Source: Planctomycetaceae bacterium
GTDB lineage: Bacteria > Planctomycetota > Planctomycetia > Gemmatales > Gemmataceae
DNA: 64,000 nucleotides
Direction of reading: 5' to 3'
Assembly (NCBI GenBank): GCA_013823135.1
Contig: PNLP01000019.1
Span: 54,005 to 118,004 of the forward strand
Under the pieces are notes generated by a model. That model was not told the origin of the DNA, ran no database searches, and saw only the letters and a list, made by a program, of their open reading frames with translations. Shown piece by piece: positions 18,433 to 27,181 of this stretch (positions are counted from its first letter, which is position 1; each line of letters starts with the position of its first letter). The position numbers and the translations under genes are program-made.

Positions 18433-19031
18433 CCCCTCGTTCCGCGGGCGGTCGCCCGCTCGATGCACTCGTGAAGCACCCGTCGGATTCGTGCAAGCGA
18501 GTTGTGGACACTCTGCGCCGACCGGCCGAGACGGGCGGCAACCGCAGCAACATCGCTCCCGTTCTGGTAGCACTCGGTGAGCAACAGCCGATCCGCGTCC
18601 GGAAGTTTGTCCATGCAGCCGGGCAGCGCGTCCTGCCGGTCGCTCGTTTCGGCGTCCGGTACCGCGGCGAAGGCTTCCAGCAGAATGGCCGTGAGGTCGT
18701 CGGAGAACCGGAGCCGGTCGCGGGCGTGACTCCGCAGCCAGGTCGCGGCTTCGAGCCGCGCCACGCCGAGAGCCCAATTCAGGAAGCTTCGCGTCGGATC
18801 GTAGGTGTCGAAGCGTCGCCACAGAGCCAGTGCCGTCTGCTGGAACACGTCGTCGGCGTCGGCCAGGTTTCGCACCAGTGTGTGGACGTACGCAAACAGC
18901 CGGCTCCGGTTTCGGCGCAGGTGTTCCGCGAAGAGGTCGCGACGGTCGGGAACTCCGTGTTCCGGCATCGAGTGGGATTCCGGGTTTGTGGGCACCGGCC
19001 ACAGTTCTATCCGCGTCGTGCCGACAGTCAT
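18429..19031 (-). CDS. ECF RNA polymerase sigma factor, planctomycete type
   Basis: The 200-residue protein carries sigma region 2 (LFAYVHTLVRNLADADDVFQQTALALWRRF) and region 4 with a helix-turn-helix (DVAAVAARLGRSAQSVHNSLARIRRVL). This matches the Rhodopirellula/Verrucomicrobium sigma subfamily as I know it. The first Met (19031) is annotated, but Met22 (18968, MPEHGVPDRR) fits family length equally well. It overlaps its probable regulator by an ATGA. Confidence 0.88.
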   Translation of the reverse strand: MTVGTTRIELWPVPTNPESHSMPEHGVPDRRDLFAEHLRRNRSRLFAYVHTLVRNLADADDVFQQTALALWRRFDTYDPTRSFLNWALGVARLEAATWLRSHARDRLRFSDDLTAILLEAFAAVPDAETSDRQDALPGCMDKLPDADRLLLTECYQNGSDVAAVAARLGRSAQSVHNSLARIRRVLHECIERATARGTRG

Positions 19032-19204
19032 TCACTCAAAATCGGGAAATTCTTTCTCTGCGTACGGATCGCGACCCGGTTCGGGATTTCCGTTCAGGTT
19101 CTCTTTCGTTTCGTTGATGGCGGTGACGGATGCCGGGTTGAAGGAACTCCAGGCTGCGTTGCCGAAGTGCGCGATCGACAAGTGATGTGGCAAGCCACAT
19201 GTGG

Positions 19205-19325
19205 TGGTCCAGTCCGAGCCCGAGCGCCAAGCGAGGTTCACGTGAACCTGGTGGTCCAGTCCGAGCCCGAGCGCCAGGCGAGGTTCACGTGGTCCCTCGC
19301 CTGGCGCTCGGGCTCGGACTGGATC
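19205..19325. repeat. Palindromic repeat, family B copy 1 (with extra half)
   Basis: GGTCCAGTCCGAGCCCGAGC occurs twice in direct orientation (from 19206 and from 19252). A complementary arm, GCTCGGGCTCGGACTGGATC, runs to 19325. The copy nearest the centre pairs with the right arm; the outer left copy seems to be a duplicated half. The same GAGCCCGAGCGC core recurs at 28501 and 33441. Confidence 0.8.
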
Positions 19326-19403
19326 CCAACCCATTCCGGATGAATACCCACTTCGGTTGCGGTGATCCCTCGACGCTTTCGATCCACGAACCCGGCACAC
19401 CTT

Positions 19404-20441
19404 TCACCGCTTGCCTCGCATGCCCGGGAGAGGGTCTAACCGTCCGAGTGGTTTGAAGAAGTCATCATCCTTACCTGGCAACTGGAAGCGGAACGGATCG
19501 TTGCTCGTGCCGTTGCCGAGACGTTCCACCAGTCCCTGCTTCGCTGCTCGCGCCATCCACTCGTACAGCAAACTCGACGACGGCGGCACACGGTCTACTG
19601 GCCAGTCCGCGAGCAACTCCTTGTGAGTTGATGCTTGTTGGCGCGACTCCAAAATCGAGCGCACCGTCGCCCAGTTCTCCCGGAAGCGTGCCTCCGCAGG
19701 GTCTGTCACGACGCGGAATTCGGGTGTGCCAACGACCCACTCATACACCAGCGAGCGTGGCGTCCGCAGGCGACGGGACAAACCCACCAATCGTCGGCGG
19801 TTCACGTCGGACGCGAGCTTGCCATACCGTTGCAGTTCCAGGATCACATCGACGTATCCGAGCAACGCACCACTCCCCCGTGCCGCGTTCCCCTCTTCGG
19901 ACGCCTTCTTCCGCGGGTGGTGCAGAACCAGCACACCAACTCCGGCACTCGCGAGCCGGCGCAGCGGTTGAAGCATGTCGAGGAGCGTACCTGGGTCACT
20001 GTCGCTGCGTCCTGGTAGAAACGAAGCGAGTGGATCGACAACGAACACGTCGAGGTTGCCTGCCGCCCGCAATTCCTCGGCCTGGCGGACGAGTTCGTCC
20101 CACTGCTCGGGCGTCGGGCGACACACGAACGGGCGCGACACCAGACTGGCACGTCCGCCTGTGGGGATCAGTCGAGTACGCTCGGCCCACAGCGCCGCCG
20201 ATTCCTCCGACACAATGAGCGATGAAGACGCGACGCACGGGCGACCAAGAAACGCGCTGCCGTCCTCGAACGCCCGGACAATTCCGGTGAGGAGTGTGGA
20301 CTTGCCAGACTTCCATTCGCTCGTGAGGAGGGTAATGTTGCCGCGTGCGAGATACCCATCCCAGAGCCATTCGTCGGTCACAACCAACTCTGAAGATTGA
20401 AGTTGATTCAGCGGCTGCGGCTTGAACGTGAGCGTGTTCAT
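19404..20441 (-). CDS. RepA/KaiC-like AAA ATPase
   Basis: The 345-residue protein has Walker A SEWKSGKST (about residue 41), Walker B VFVVDPLASF, and VLVLHHPRKKASE as in RepA/RadA-like hexameric helicase domains (AAA_25 type). The C-terminal 90 residues contain a winged-helix-like segment (SSSLLYEWMARAAKQGLVERL). Such proteins occur in plasmid and phage replication modules; no replication initiator or integrase is adjacent, so this could be a relic of a mobile element. Short repeats lie just upstream (20485-20532). Confidence 0.7.
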   Translation of the reverse strand: MNTLTFKPQPLNQLQSSELVVTDEWLWDGYLARGNITLLTSEWKSGKSTLLTGIVRAFEDGSAFLGRPCVASSSLIVSEESAALWAERTRLIPTGGRASLVSRPFVCRPTPEQWDELVRQAEELRAAGNLDVFVVDPLASFLPGRSDSDPGTLLDMLQPLRRLASAGVGVLVLHHPRKKASEEGNAARGSGALLGYVDVILELQRYGKLASDVNRRRLVGLSRRLRTPRSLVYEWVVGTPEFRVVTDPAEARFRENWATVRSILESRQQASTHKELLADWPVDRVPPSSSLLYEWMARAAKQGLVERLGNGTSNDPFRFQLPGKDDDFFKPLGRLDPLPGMRGKR

Positions 20442-20484
20442 GGCAGATGTGTCCCTCTGATATTCTTTCTTCCAGACAGGTCAA

Positions 20485-20532
20485 CGGTTCCAGAACGGTT
20501 CCAGACATGGGTGGGCATATCGCCTGGAACCG
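20485..20532. repeat. Iteron-like short repeats upstream of the RepA-like gene
   Basis: CGGTTCCAGA occurs at 20485-20494 and 20496-20505 with an 11-base period, and the inverted form CTGGAACCG lies at 20524-20532. The cluster is 44 bases from the start of the minus-strand ATPase gene. Spacing of about one helical turn suggests a protein-binding site, either an operator or an origin remnant. Confidence 0.5.
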
Positions 20533-20651
20533 ATATGAACGCATGTATCGTATCCGCACAATGTCGGTAGCGGGTTGACTCCCCGGTTCGCGCGGGGACA
20601 ATGACGGCGTTCACTTCTTTGTCGTTGGCCATTCTCCCCGGAGGCTCTCCC

Positions 20652-22139
20652 ATGACGACCGCGACCGCACCGGCACCGAAATCCCGCCACACCAAACCCA
20701 CCGTGCCCGACCAGAAGTTGCTCATCGGCGGCAAGTGGGTGAACAGCGTCAGCGGCAAGACGTTCGAGACGCTCAACCCCAGCGATGGCAGCGTCATCTG
20801 CAACGTCGCGGAAGGCGACAAGGCCGACATCGACCTCGCCGTGAAGGCCGCTCGCGCCGCGTTCGAGACCGGCCCGTGGTCGCGGATGAACGCATCGGAA
20901 CGCGGGCGGTTGCTGCACAAACTCGCGGACGCAGTCGAAGCCCACCGCATGGAACTCGCCGCGCTCGAAACGCTCGACAACGGCAAGCCGATCGCGGACT
21001 CGCTCGCCGCCGACATTCCGCTGTCGATCCAGTGCTACCGCTACTACGCAGGTTGGTCCGACAAGATCTTCGGTCAGACCATCCCCATCGACGGGCCGTA
21101 CTTCACCTACACGCGGCACGAACCGCTCGGCGTTGTTGGGCAGATCATCCCGTGGAACTTCCCGCTACTGATGCAGGCGTGGAAGTGGGGTCCGGCGCTG
21201 GCGTGCGGCAACACGCTCGTGCTGAAGCCCGCCGAGCAAACGCCGCTGACGGCGTTGCGAGTCGCACAGTTGGCCCAGGAAGTCGGCTTCCCCGATGGCG
21301 TCATCAACGTGGTTCCGGGCTACGGCCCCACAGCCGGCGCTGCACTGACGGGGCACATGGACGTGGACAAGATCGCGTTCACGGGCGAGACGGGCACGGG
21401 CCGGATCGTGATGACGGCCGCAGCACAGAGCAATCTGAAGCGAGTGTCGCTGGAGCTTGGCGGGAAGTCGCCGAACATCGTGTTCGCGGATGCCGACCTG
21501 GATGCGGCCATCGAGGGCGCGTACTTCGGGCTGTTCTTCAACCAGGGGCAATGCTGCTGCGCGGGAAGCAGGCTGTTCGTGCAGGAATCGGTGTACGACG
21601 AGTTCGTGGCGAAGATCGCGGCCAAGGCGAAGGGTCGCAAGGTGGGCGACCCGTTCGACATGGCCAACCAGCAGGGACCGCAAGTCTCGCAGGAGCAGAT
21701 GGACCGCGTCCTCGGCTATATCGACGCCGGCCAGAAGGACGGCGCAAAGTTGCTCGCAGGCGGTAGCCGCGTCGGCGACAAGGGCTACTTCGTGCAGCCG
21801 ACGGTGTTCAGCGACGTGAAGGACGAGATGAAGATCGCGCAAGAGGAAATCTTCGGGCCGGTGATGAGCATCCTGAAGTTCAAGGACGTGGACGAGGTGC
21901 TGGCTCGCGGCAACAAGTCCGTCTACGGCCTAGCTGCGGCGGTGTGGACGAAGGACATCAAGAAGGCCCTGCGGATGGCGAACGGCTTGCGTGCCGGTAC
22001 CGTGTGGGTGAACTGCTACGACGTGTTCGACGCGGGCGCACCGTTCGGCGGCTTCAAGATGTCGGGGATCGGCCGCGAACTCGGCCAGTACGCGCTGCAA
22101 CTCTACACGGAGGTGAAGACCGTCACGATGGCAACGTGA
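20652..22139 (+). CDS. NAD(P)-dependent aldehyde dehydrogenase
   Basis: The 495-residue protein matches the ALDH superfamily throughout: [29 protein letters not shown], the general-base glutamate in LELGGKSPN, and the catalytic cysteine (Cys302) in [13 protein letters not shown]. The C-terminal [13 protein letters not shown] is also canonical. It oxidises an aldehyde to the acid; sequence resembles betaine/retinal-type class 1-2 enzymes, but the substrate is not determined. A GGAGG ribosome site at 20640-20644 selects this ATG over the longer frame from 20601. Confidence 0.95.
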   Translation: MTTATAPAPKSRHTKPTVPDQKLLIGGKWVNSVSGKTFETLNPSDGSVICNVAEGDKADIDLAVKAARAAFETGPWSRMNASERGRLLHKLADAVEAHRMELAALETLDNGKPIADSLAADIPLSIQCYRYYAGWSDKIFGQTIPIDGPYFTYTRHEPLGVVGQIIPWNFPLLMQAWKWGPALACGNTLVLKPAEQTPLTALRVAQLAQEVGFPDGVINVVPGYGPTAGAALTGHMDVDKIAFTGETGTGRIVMTAAAQSNLKRVSLELGGKSPNIVFADADLDAAIEGAYFGLFFNQGQCCCAGSRLFVQESVYDEFVAKIAAKAKGRKVGDPFDMANQQGPQVSQEQMDRVLGYIDAGQKDGAKLLAGGSRVGDKGYFVQPTVFSDVKDEMKIAQEEIFGPVMSILKFKDVDEVLARGNKSVYGLAAAVWTKDIKKALRMANGLRAGTVWVNCYDVFDAGAPFGGFKMSGIGRELGQYALQLYTEVKTVTMAT

Positions 22140-22153
22140 CCGCCGACGATGAT

Positions 22154-22238
22154 GTTTAGCCGCGACGCGGAGTCTTCGTAGCGGAGCGAGTTGCGATGGC
22201 CCGCGCTTCGCTCCGAAGACTCCGCGTCGCGGCTAAAC
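22154..22238. repeat. Palindromic repeat, family A
   Basis: Arms GTTTAGCCGCGACGCGGAGT and ACTCCGCGTCGCGGCTAAAC pair perfectly, with a partly paired middle (CTTCG.AGCGGAGCG against CGCTTCGCTCCGAAG). It lies between two convergent genes (the aldehyde dehydrogenase and the C25-like gene) and could also serve as a bidirectional terminator. Confidence 0.8.
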
Positions 22239-22255
22239 GTCAGACGGGGAATCAC

Positions 22256-24253
22256 TCACGGAGCGGGTGGCAGTTCCCACTTCACGCGGAACTCGACCTT
22301 CCCCTCGTCCTTCTCGCGGGGGATCACCAGCAGGTAGCCCACCTGTCGGCGTGCGTCCCAGCGGAAGACCCAGTTCTTCCCCGGCACCTTCGACGACAGG
22401 TGCGGGACGTGATCCGCCGGGCCGTTGGGCATGGGGATCTCCGCGAACGCGAGCGGCGACAGCCACTTGTCTTCGATGTCGGTGGTAATCAGGCCCGCGA
22501 GCCGACCACCCGGCCACATCTCCGCCTTGTACGGTGCGACCTCCGTCGAGGGATACTTCTTCTCGGGCAGTGACATTGTGATCGTGGTCTTGACGAGTTC
22601 GGTCTTCAGAGCGGGCAGCGCGTCGGCAGCAGGTGCGGGTTTCGGCATCTTCATGGTGGGATCGCCCCAGATCGTGAACGTCCACGCGGCCCGCTGATTC
22701 GCGCCGCCGAGTTTCGCCGCCTCACCCAGTCGCTTTGCCTTCAACTCCTGGTAACACACGAGGAAGTTCTTCGCGTGCCGCATCGCCCCACCCGTGCTGC
22801 GACCGTCGTAGGCGATCGAGTCGAAGAACCCCAGTGTGAGAGCGCCGCCGGAACCCGAGTACGTGCGGTTCGGCGTGCCGACCACCGCCGCCGCGCCGCG
22901 ATCGAACAGCAACGCCGCCTCCTCGGGATTCAACGCCAGACAGCTTTGCAGGAACATCACCGACGGCCGTAGCGGCTCCGTCCACTTCAGGAACTCATAG
23001 GTGTCGATCAGCGTGCGGTAGTGACCTTCCCACAGGAAGGCGTCCTGTTCGGGGAGCAGATCGCGGAGTTCCTTCGCGGTGAGGTTCGTCTTGCCGTAGC
23101 GACCGGTGACCTTCCAGCCGGCGTTCTCCAACTCGCGACCGGTATTTCGGGAGAACGTCTCCAATAATGGAAGCCCGTCGCCCGGATTGCTGGCAATGAG
23201 GATCTTCGGCGGGCCGGGGGTGTGTTCGAGGATCCTCTGGCGGGCGAGCATCAGTGGCACGAGGGCACGGTCCGCGTGAAACAGTCTGCCCGTGGTGAGC
23301 GAGATCAGTTCGTCGCCTTCCGGAATCCACGGCTCGACGTCGATTTGCTCGTCCTTCCCCTTCGCGGGGTTCTCACGCTTGACCTGCGGAATCGCGGTTG
23401 GGTTCGCGACCACGAGCATCGCGTCGGCTTGCGATGTGTCCCAGTCTTTCATCGCGCCCGCAACCACGGTGCGGGCGTCCTTCCCGTCGGGGCCAGTGAG
23501 GAGCAACGCACCCCTTCGCTTCACCGCGACCCACGGCGCGAGACTGTGCAGGCTCTGCGGATCGCTCGGGTTCGTGAGAACGAGAATGTCGATCTTGCCG
23601 GTGCGTGTGAGTTCCTTGCGGTGAGCCCGGGCGACCGCTGCCGCGTCCTCGAGTTCGGTGATCTTCAACCCTTCCAGATTCTTGCACGCAGCCATCGCCG
23701 CACCCACCGCGAGAACTTCCTTCGTTCCCCGTGTCGCGAGCAGTTCCTTCAACCCCTTCACCGGTTCGTCGCCTTCTCGCAGCACGAACAGCGGAGCCTT
23801 GAGGCTACCCGCAAGGCATGCTGCTTGAAGCAACTCCCTGGTGAGAATGCGAGGCGACACGACGACACGTTCCGCCTTCGGGAACAGCGACCACGCGAAC
23901 GCAACCGGATCGGCTTCGACGGGTCGCGCAACCGGATCGGCGATTCCCCACCGGCGGCTCGCGTCGTGGTTCTTGGCGAAGGAACCGACCGGGATCACGG
24001 TTGCCGGTTTGAGCCGATCGAGGAACGGCTTGACGATGGTTTCCGCACGAGTGGAATCGAGCACGAAGTCGGCGTCGGGTTGCGCCGTTGCCGCGGCCAC
24101 GCTCAGAGCGATCAGGTCTGGCTCGGGCATTCCGCCGGCGAGGATCACGGTGCCGACTCGTGCGGGAGGATTGGCAACTGGCGGCTGGCCCGGCGCAACG
24201 CTCACGGTCGTGGCGATGATGAGGATCAGCAGAAGCCCGTGGGCGGTGCGCAT
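22256..24253 (-). CDS. Gingipain-like (C25-type) secreted peptidase homologue
   Basis: The 665-residue protein has a signal peptide and a caspase-fold region resembling peptidase family C25. A candidate His is in LWEGHYRTL, a candidate Cys in MFLQSCLAL, followed by GAAAVVGTPNRTYSGSG and the typical IWGDPTMKMP. In C25 the catalytic dyad is His-Cys, and both are present here in the right order. The N-terminal 250 residues contain repeated Rossmann-like putative cell-wall-binding-type segments (VIPVGSFAKN, EVLAVGAAMAA). Likely acts outside the cell; processing is unknown. Confidence 0.65.
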   Translation of the reverse strand: MRTAHGLLLILIIATTVSVAPGQPPVANPPARVGTVILAGGMPEPDLIALSVAAATAQPDADFVLDSTRAETIVKPFLDRLKPATVIPVGSFAKNHDASRRWGIADPVARPVEADPVAFAWSLFPKAERVVVSPRILTRELLQAACLAGSLKAPLFVLREGDEPVKGLKELLATRGTKEVLAVGAAMAACKNLEGLKITELEDAAAVARAHRKELTRTGKIDILVLTNPSDPQSLHSLAPWVAVKRRGALLLTGPDGKDARTVVAGAMKDWDTSQADAMLVVANPTAIPQVKRENPAKGKDEQIDVEPWIPEGDELISLTTGRLFHADRALVPLMLARQRILEHTPGPPKILIASNPGDGLPLLETFSRNTGRELENAGWKVTGRYGKTNLTAKELRDLLPEQDAFLWEGHYRTLIDTYEFLKWTEPLRPSVMFLQSCLALNPEEAALLFDRGAAAVVGTPNRTYSGSGGALTLGFFDSIAYDGRSTGGAMRHAKNFLVCYQELKAKRLGEAAKLGGANQRAAWTFTIWGDPTMKMPKPAPAADALPALKTELVKTTITMSLPEKKYPSTEVAPYKAEMWPGGRLAGLITTDIEDKWLSPLAFAEIPMPNGPADHVPHLSSKVPGKNWVFRWDARRQVGYLLVIPREKDEGKVEFRVKWELPPAP

Positions 24254-24278
24254 CGTCGTTCCCCTCGCTCAAGGTATT

Positions 24279-24357
24279 GGTCCTGGCGAGCGGGGGACGT
24301 AAGTCCCCTGTTCTCCCTATCCGAACAGGGGACTTACGTCCCCCGCTCGCCAGGACC
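24279..24357. repeat. Perfect palindrome supplying a stop codon, family C
   Basis: Two 35-base arms (starting GGTCCTGGCGAGCGGGGGAC and ending GTCCCCCGCTCGCCAGGACC) flank a 9-base loop TCCCTATCC. The right arm encodes the last residues (PGERGT) and the TAA of the ATP-grasp gene, so the element was either inserted into the gene end or the gene now terminates in it. It may also act as a terminator upstream of the C25-like gene. Confidence 0.85.
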
Positions 24358-25254
24358 ACCGTGTTGCCGATCGACTTTCGCCAGTTCGGGGGCCAGTCCC
24401 CGTGCGTTCGAGATCTGGATCGCCAGCCCTGGTCGTGCGTTCGCTTCCAGCAACAGCGGGCCACGTGTGCGGTCGAGCACGATGTCGGCCCCGATGTATC
24501 CCATTCCCACGGCCCGACTCACACGCCGCGACATCTCCAGAATGTCGGGCCAGTACGGAACCTGGAAGCCGATCACGCTCTCACCCGTGTCGGGGTGGAT
24601 CTCGGCCTTGCGGTCGCGAAGCACGGCGTGGTGCGTTCGGCCACTAACGATGTCCACGCCCGCACCGATCGCTCCCTGGTGCAGGTTCGCCCGCCCGCCC
24701 GATGCCTTCGTCGGCAACCGGAGCATCGCCATCACCGGTTCCTCGCGGTAGACGATCACGCGAATGTCGGCCGTGCCCTGATAGCTGATCTTCTCCAACA
24801 CCGGGTCCGGAATCACCCGTTGCTGAATCAGGGCTTCGTCTTCATTGCCGCCGAGCGAGAACAGGCCGGAGAGGATGCCGGAGAGGTGCTGACGGAGATC
24901 TTCAGCGGAGAGGAGCGTGCCGTTGTGGCGAACGTAGTGCGCCCCGTTCCGCCCGGTGATTACCATGATACCGCGGCCGCCTGCCCCGCGATCGGGCTTC
25001 ACCACGAAATCGGTGCGCTGCTCCAGCAGTCTGGGGAGGTGCCGCAACGACGAGTGCGAAAGCAACGCCGCATAGAGGTCAGGTGTGGGCACACCGATCT
25101 CACGGCAAAGCTCGTGCATCTTCCGCTTGCTATCGACGTAGGGGAACCGGCACCTCGGATTGTGGTCGAGGATGCACCCGGTGTTCCGGGCGTTCATCCC
25201 CAGCACACCCGCGGCCCGCAGTCCCTTCAGTCGCGACGACCAGAACATCTTCAC
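24334..25254 (-). CDS. Alpha-L-glutamate ligase-like ATP-grasp protein
   Basis: The 306-residue protein matches the RimK-related family usually found beside a 7TM inactive transglutaminase. ATP-grasp features are DFVVKPDRGAGGRGIMVI, the QRVIPDPVLEKIS segment, and the metal-binding GADIVLDRTRGPLLLEANARPGLAIQ. The family is thought to add glutamate or another amino acid to a target. Its C-terminus is encoded inside a palindrome. The next gene upstream (25297-27024) is the expected transglutaminase partner, 42 bases away, so the pair forms one transcript. Confidence 0.88.
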   Translation of the reverse strand: MKMFWSSRLKGLRAAGVLGMNARNTGCILDHNPRCRFPYVDSKRKMHELCREIGVPTPDLYAALLSHSSLRHLPRLLEQRTDFVVKPDRGAGGRGIMVITGRNGAHYVRHNGTLLSAEDLRQHLSGILSGLFSLGGNEDEALIQQRVIPDPVLEKISYQGTADIRVIVYREEPVMAMLRLPTKASGGRANLHQGAIGAGVDIVSGRTHHAVLRDRKAEIHPDTGESVIGFQVPYWPDILEMSRRVSRAVGMGYIGADIVLDRTRGPLLLEANARPGLAIQISNARGLAPELAKVDRQHGGPGERGT

Positions 25255-25258
25255 ACCA

Positions 25259-25401
25259 AGGATGAAGGATGAAAGATGAAGGATGAATCCGGACCACTAC
25301 GTTCCGGGTGGGACGGATTGCTCAACAACCGCCACTTTGACATCACCCTTCTCTTCCGTCTTCTTTGCTTCATCCTTCATCCTTCCGCCTTCATCCTTCA
25401 C
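25259..25401. repeat. Inverted GATGAAGG repeat overlapping a gene end
   Basis: The left arm at 25259-25287 consists of GGATGAAGGATGAAAGATGA-type units. The right arm at about 25369-25399 is the complement (CTTCATCCTTCATCCTTC and so on). The right arm lies inside the 7TM transglutaminase gene and encodes its VKDEGGRMKDEAKK tail. Confidence 0.7.
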
Positions 25402-27024
25402 CGGGAACTCGATCACGTCCTGGAAGCGATACAACTCCGTGAGTCGGTAACCCGTGTAACGGCCGAGCAGGAGCAGTACCGCGAGCACGACGCCGAGCGT
25501 TTCCGGGTAGCGATAGACCCAGCGACCCACCGCGTCCGGGCTCAAGCAGAGTGCCACGGCAATGGAGACGACCAGCGTGCCCAGGAGTGTTCGGAATGAC
25601 GATGCCACACCGTCCTCGCTTTCGAGTGTCCAGAACCGTTCGACCATGTGCGTGAGGATGATGATCGGAAACAGCGCGATGTAGCCGGTGATCAGCACTC
25701 CGAACCGTGCGCTCACGCCGAGAACGATGAGCAAGAACAGGACGATCAGCGTGAGCATCACGGCGGTTCTCGGGATCAGCAACAGGTGATAGCGGTCGAG
25801 CATCTTGCGGAATAGCCAGCCGACGATGACCGTGGCGGTGAAGATGCCCATCCCCCACGGAAGGTTGTGCAAGTCCCGGAAAATCAGGCCGAGCAACGCG
25901 GGTGTGAACACGCCAAATGTGCGAATCCCAATCACCACACGGAAGACGCTCACCACCACAGTGGCAAGCGGGAGCAGCACCAGGAACCGGGCGAGGTGCT
26001 GTTCAGCCGGAGGTAGGTTATTCAGCGAGACGGCCCGCCAGAACGCCTGGATTCGGGACTGGTCGGAGGGTTGGTCGGGGAGCGGTCTGGCGAACAGTGT
26101 GGTGCGCTGCGTTCCGAGAGTGCTTATCACCGGGCCATCACTCAGGCGCATCACGAGGTAGTTCGTGGGCCACTTCTGGAGGCCGAACTGGCCGAACGTG
26201 GGGCACGCCGGAACCCAGTGCTCGCTGCGGTCGGCGGTCTTCACCCAGGCTTCCACCCAGTGGTGAAAAACGGGCGGGGCGTTCGGGTTGAGCACGATCC
26301 CGACGACCAGGCGAGAGGGAATCTTGCGGTTGCGGCACAGCGCGACAAGAAGCCGACTTTTACCGACGTCGTCGCCACCATTGTTGCGAAGGCAATCGAG
26401 AGCCGTCTGCCCTGCTCCGATCTGTAATGGCAATGCGTGGACGTATTCTTGGAAGGCCCGGTACTGGTCAGGAGGCGGCTTATCGCCTCCCAACTCCATG
26501 GCCAGGTTCTCGATCTCGCTGTGCGAACTCTGGATTCGCGATGTCGGCAACAGTGTCTTGCTGATTATGCCGGCCTTGTCGGGCTTCGGTTCCGCGTCGA
26601 GCTGTTTTGTTCGACTCAGCATCGAACTGGAAGGTTGGTGCGAGCCGAGAACTACGTGGAAAGTGTAATTCAGTCGGTAACCCTTCTCGGGTGTCGCGCC
26701 GGGCTTGGCCTTCCAGGCGCTTTGCTCCCGCGGGCTCTTCGCACCGGCCCGACCCTCGGGCCGGGTGAGTTCGTCGCTTTTCCACGAAGGATCTGTGATG
26801 TTTTGCCTGCGGAAGTCGGGCGGCGAGTTCAGAATCAGCCGCGATTCCTTCTTGGGGTTCTTTTTCGCGGGGAATTCGCCCCGCACAGTCAGCGTGACTT
26901 CCCACGTTGATGTGCCGGCAGGGCCGACATCAACGCCGCCCGTCCCACGACGGGTGAAGAACACCGCGACCGAGAAAATGAGGAGCCCCAACGCAGTAAT
27001 GGCCGTGAGGCGGGTACGCGACAT
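25297..27024 (-). CDS. Inactive transglutaminase with C-terminal 7TM domain
   Basis: The 575-residue protein starts with a membrane anchor (ITALGLLIFSVAVFF) and has a periplasmic UUP1-like transglutaminase domain (about 150-330, including GGDDVGKSRLLVALCRNRKIPSRLVVG and the WVEAWV strand). A seven-helix membrane domain follows from about residue 345. It matches the 7TM_transglut_C family. The Cys of active transglutaminases is replaced here (NNGGDDVGKS). It is paired with the ATP-grasp ligase. The last 30 residues are charged and encoded by an inverted repeat. Start MSRTRLTAI at 27022-27024. Confidence 0.85.
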   Translation of the reverse strand: MSRTRLTAITALGLLIFSVAVFFTRRGTGGVDVGPAGTSTWEVTLTVRGEFPAKKNPKKESRLILNSPPDFRRQNITDPSWKSDELTRPEGRAGAKSPREQSAWKAKPGATPEKGYRLNYTFHVVLGSHQPSSSMLSRTKQLDAEPKPDKAGIISKTLLPTSRIQSSHSEIENLAMELGGDKPPPDQYRAFQEYVHALPLQIGAGQTALDCLRNNGGDDVGKSRLLVALCRNRKIPSRLVVGIVLNPNAPPVFHHWVEAWVKTADRSEHWVPACPTFGQFGLQKWPTNYLVMRLSDGPVISTLGTQRTTLFARPLPDQPSDQSRIQAFWRAVSLNNLPPAEQHLARFLVLLPLATVVVSVFRVVIGIRTFGVFTPALLGLIFRDLHNLPWGMGIFTATVIVGWLFRKMLDRYHLLLIPRTAVMLTLIVLFLLIVLGVSARFGVLITGYIALFPIIILTHMVERFWTLESEDGVASSFRTLLGTLVVSIAVALCLSPDAVGRWVYRYPETLGVVLAVLLLLGRYTGYRLTELYRFQDVIEFPVKDEGGRMKDEAKKTEEKGDVKVAVVEQSVPPGT

Positions 27025-27181
27025 CAACTCTCCATCCTGGCAGCGTCGAATAGCACCCGGCAGATGGGGCAAAGAAACGAGGGAAATCCCATCTACCCTC
27101 TTTACTCACCCGCAAGAAAGATGATACCATTCAATTCCCTGCCCGAACACCCCGCCTGACAATCCTCACCCACCCTCCGTC

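Noticed and set aside
18183..19343. 386-codon plus-strand frame over the sigma/anti-sigma genes
   Set aside because: It is antisense to two clear genes, and its end lies in a palindromic repeat.
23222..24751. 509-codon plus-strand frame over the C25-like and ATP-grasp genes
   Set aside because: It crosses a palindrome and is antisense to two well-supported proteins.
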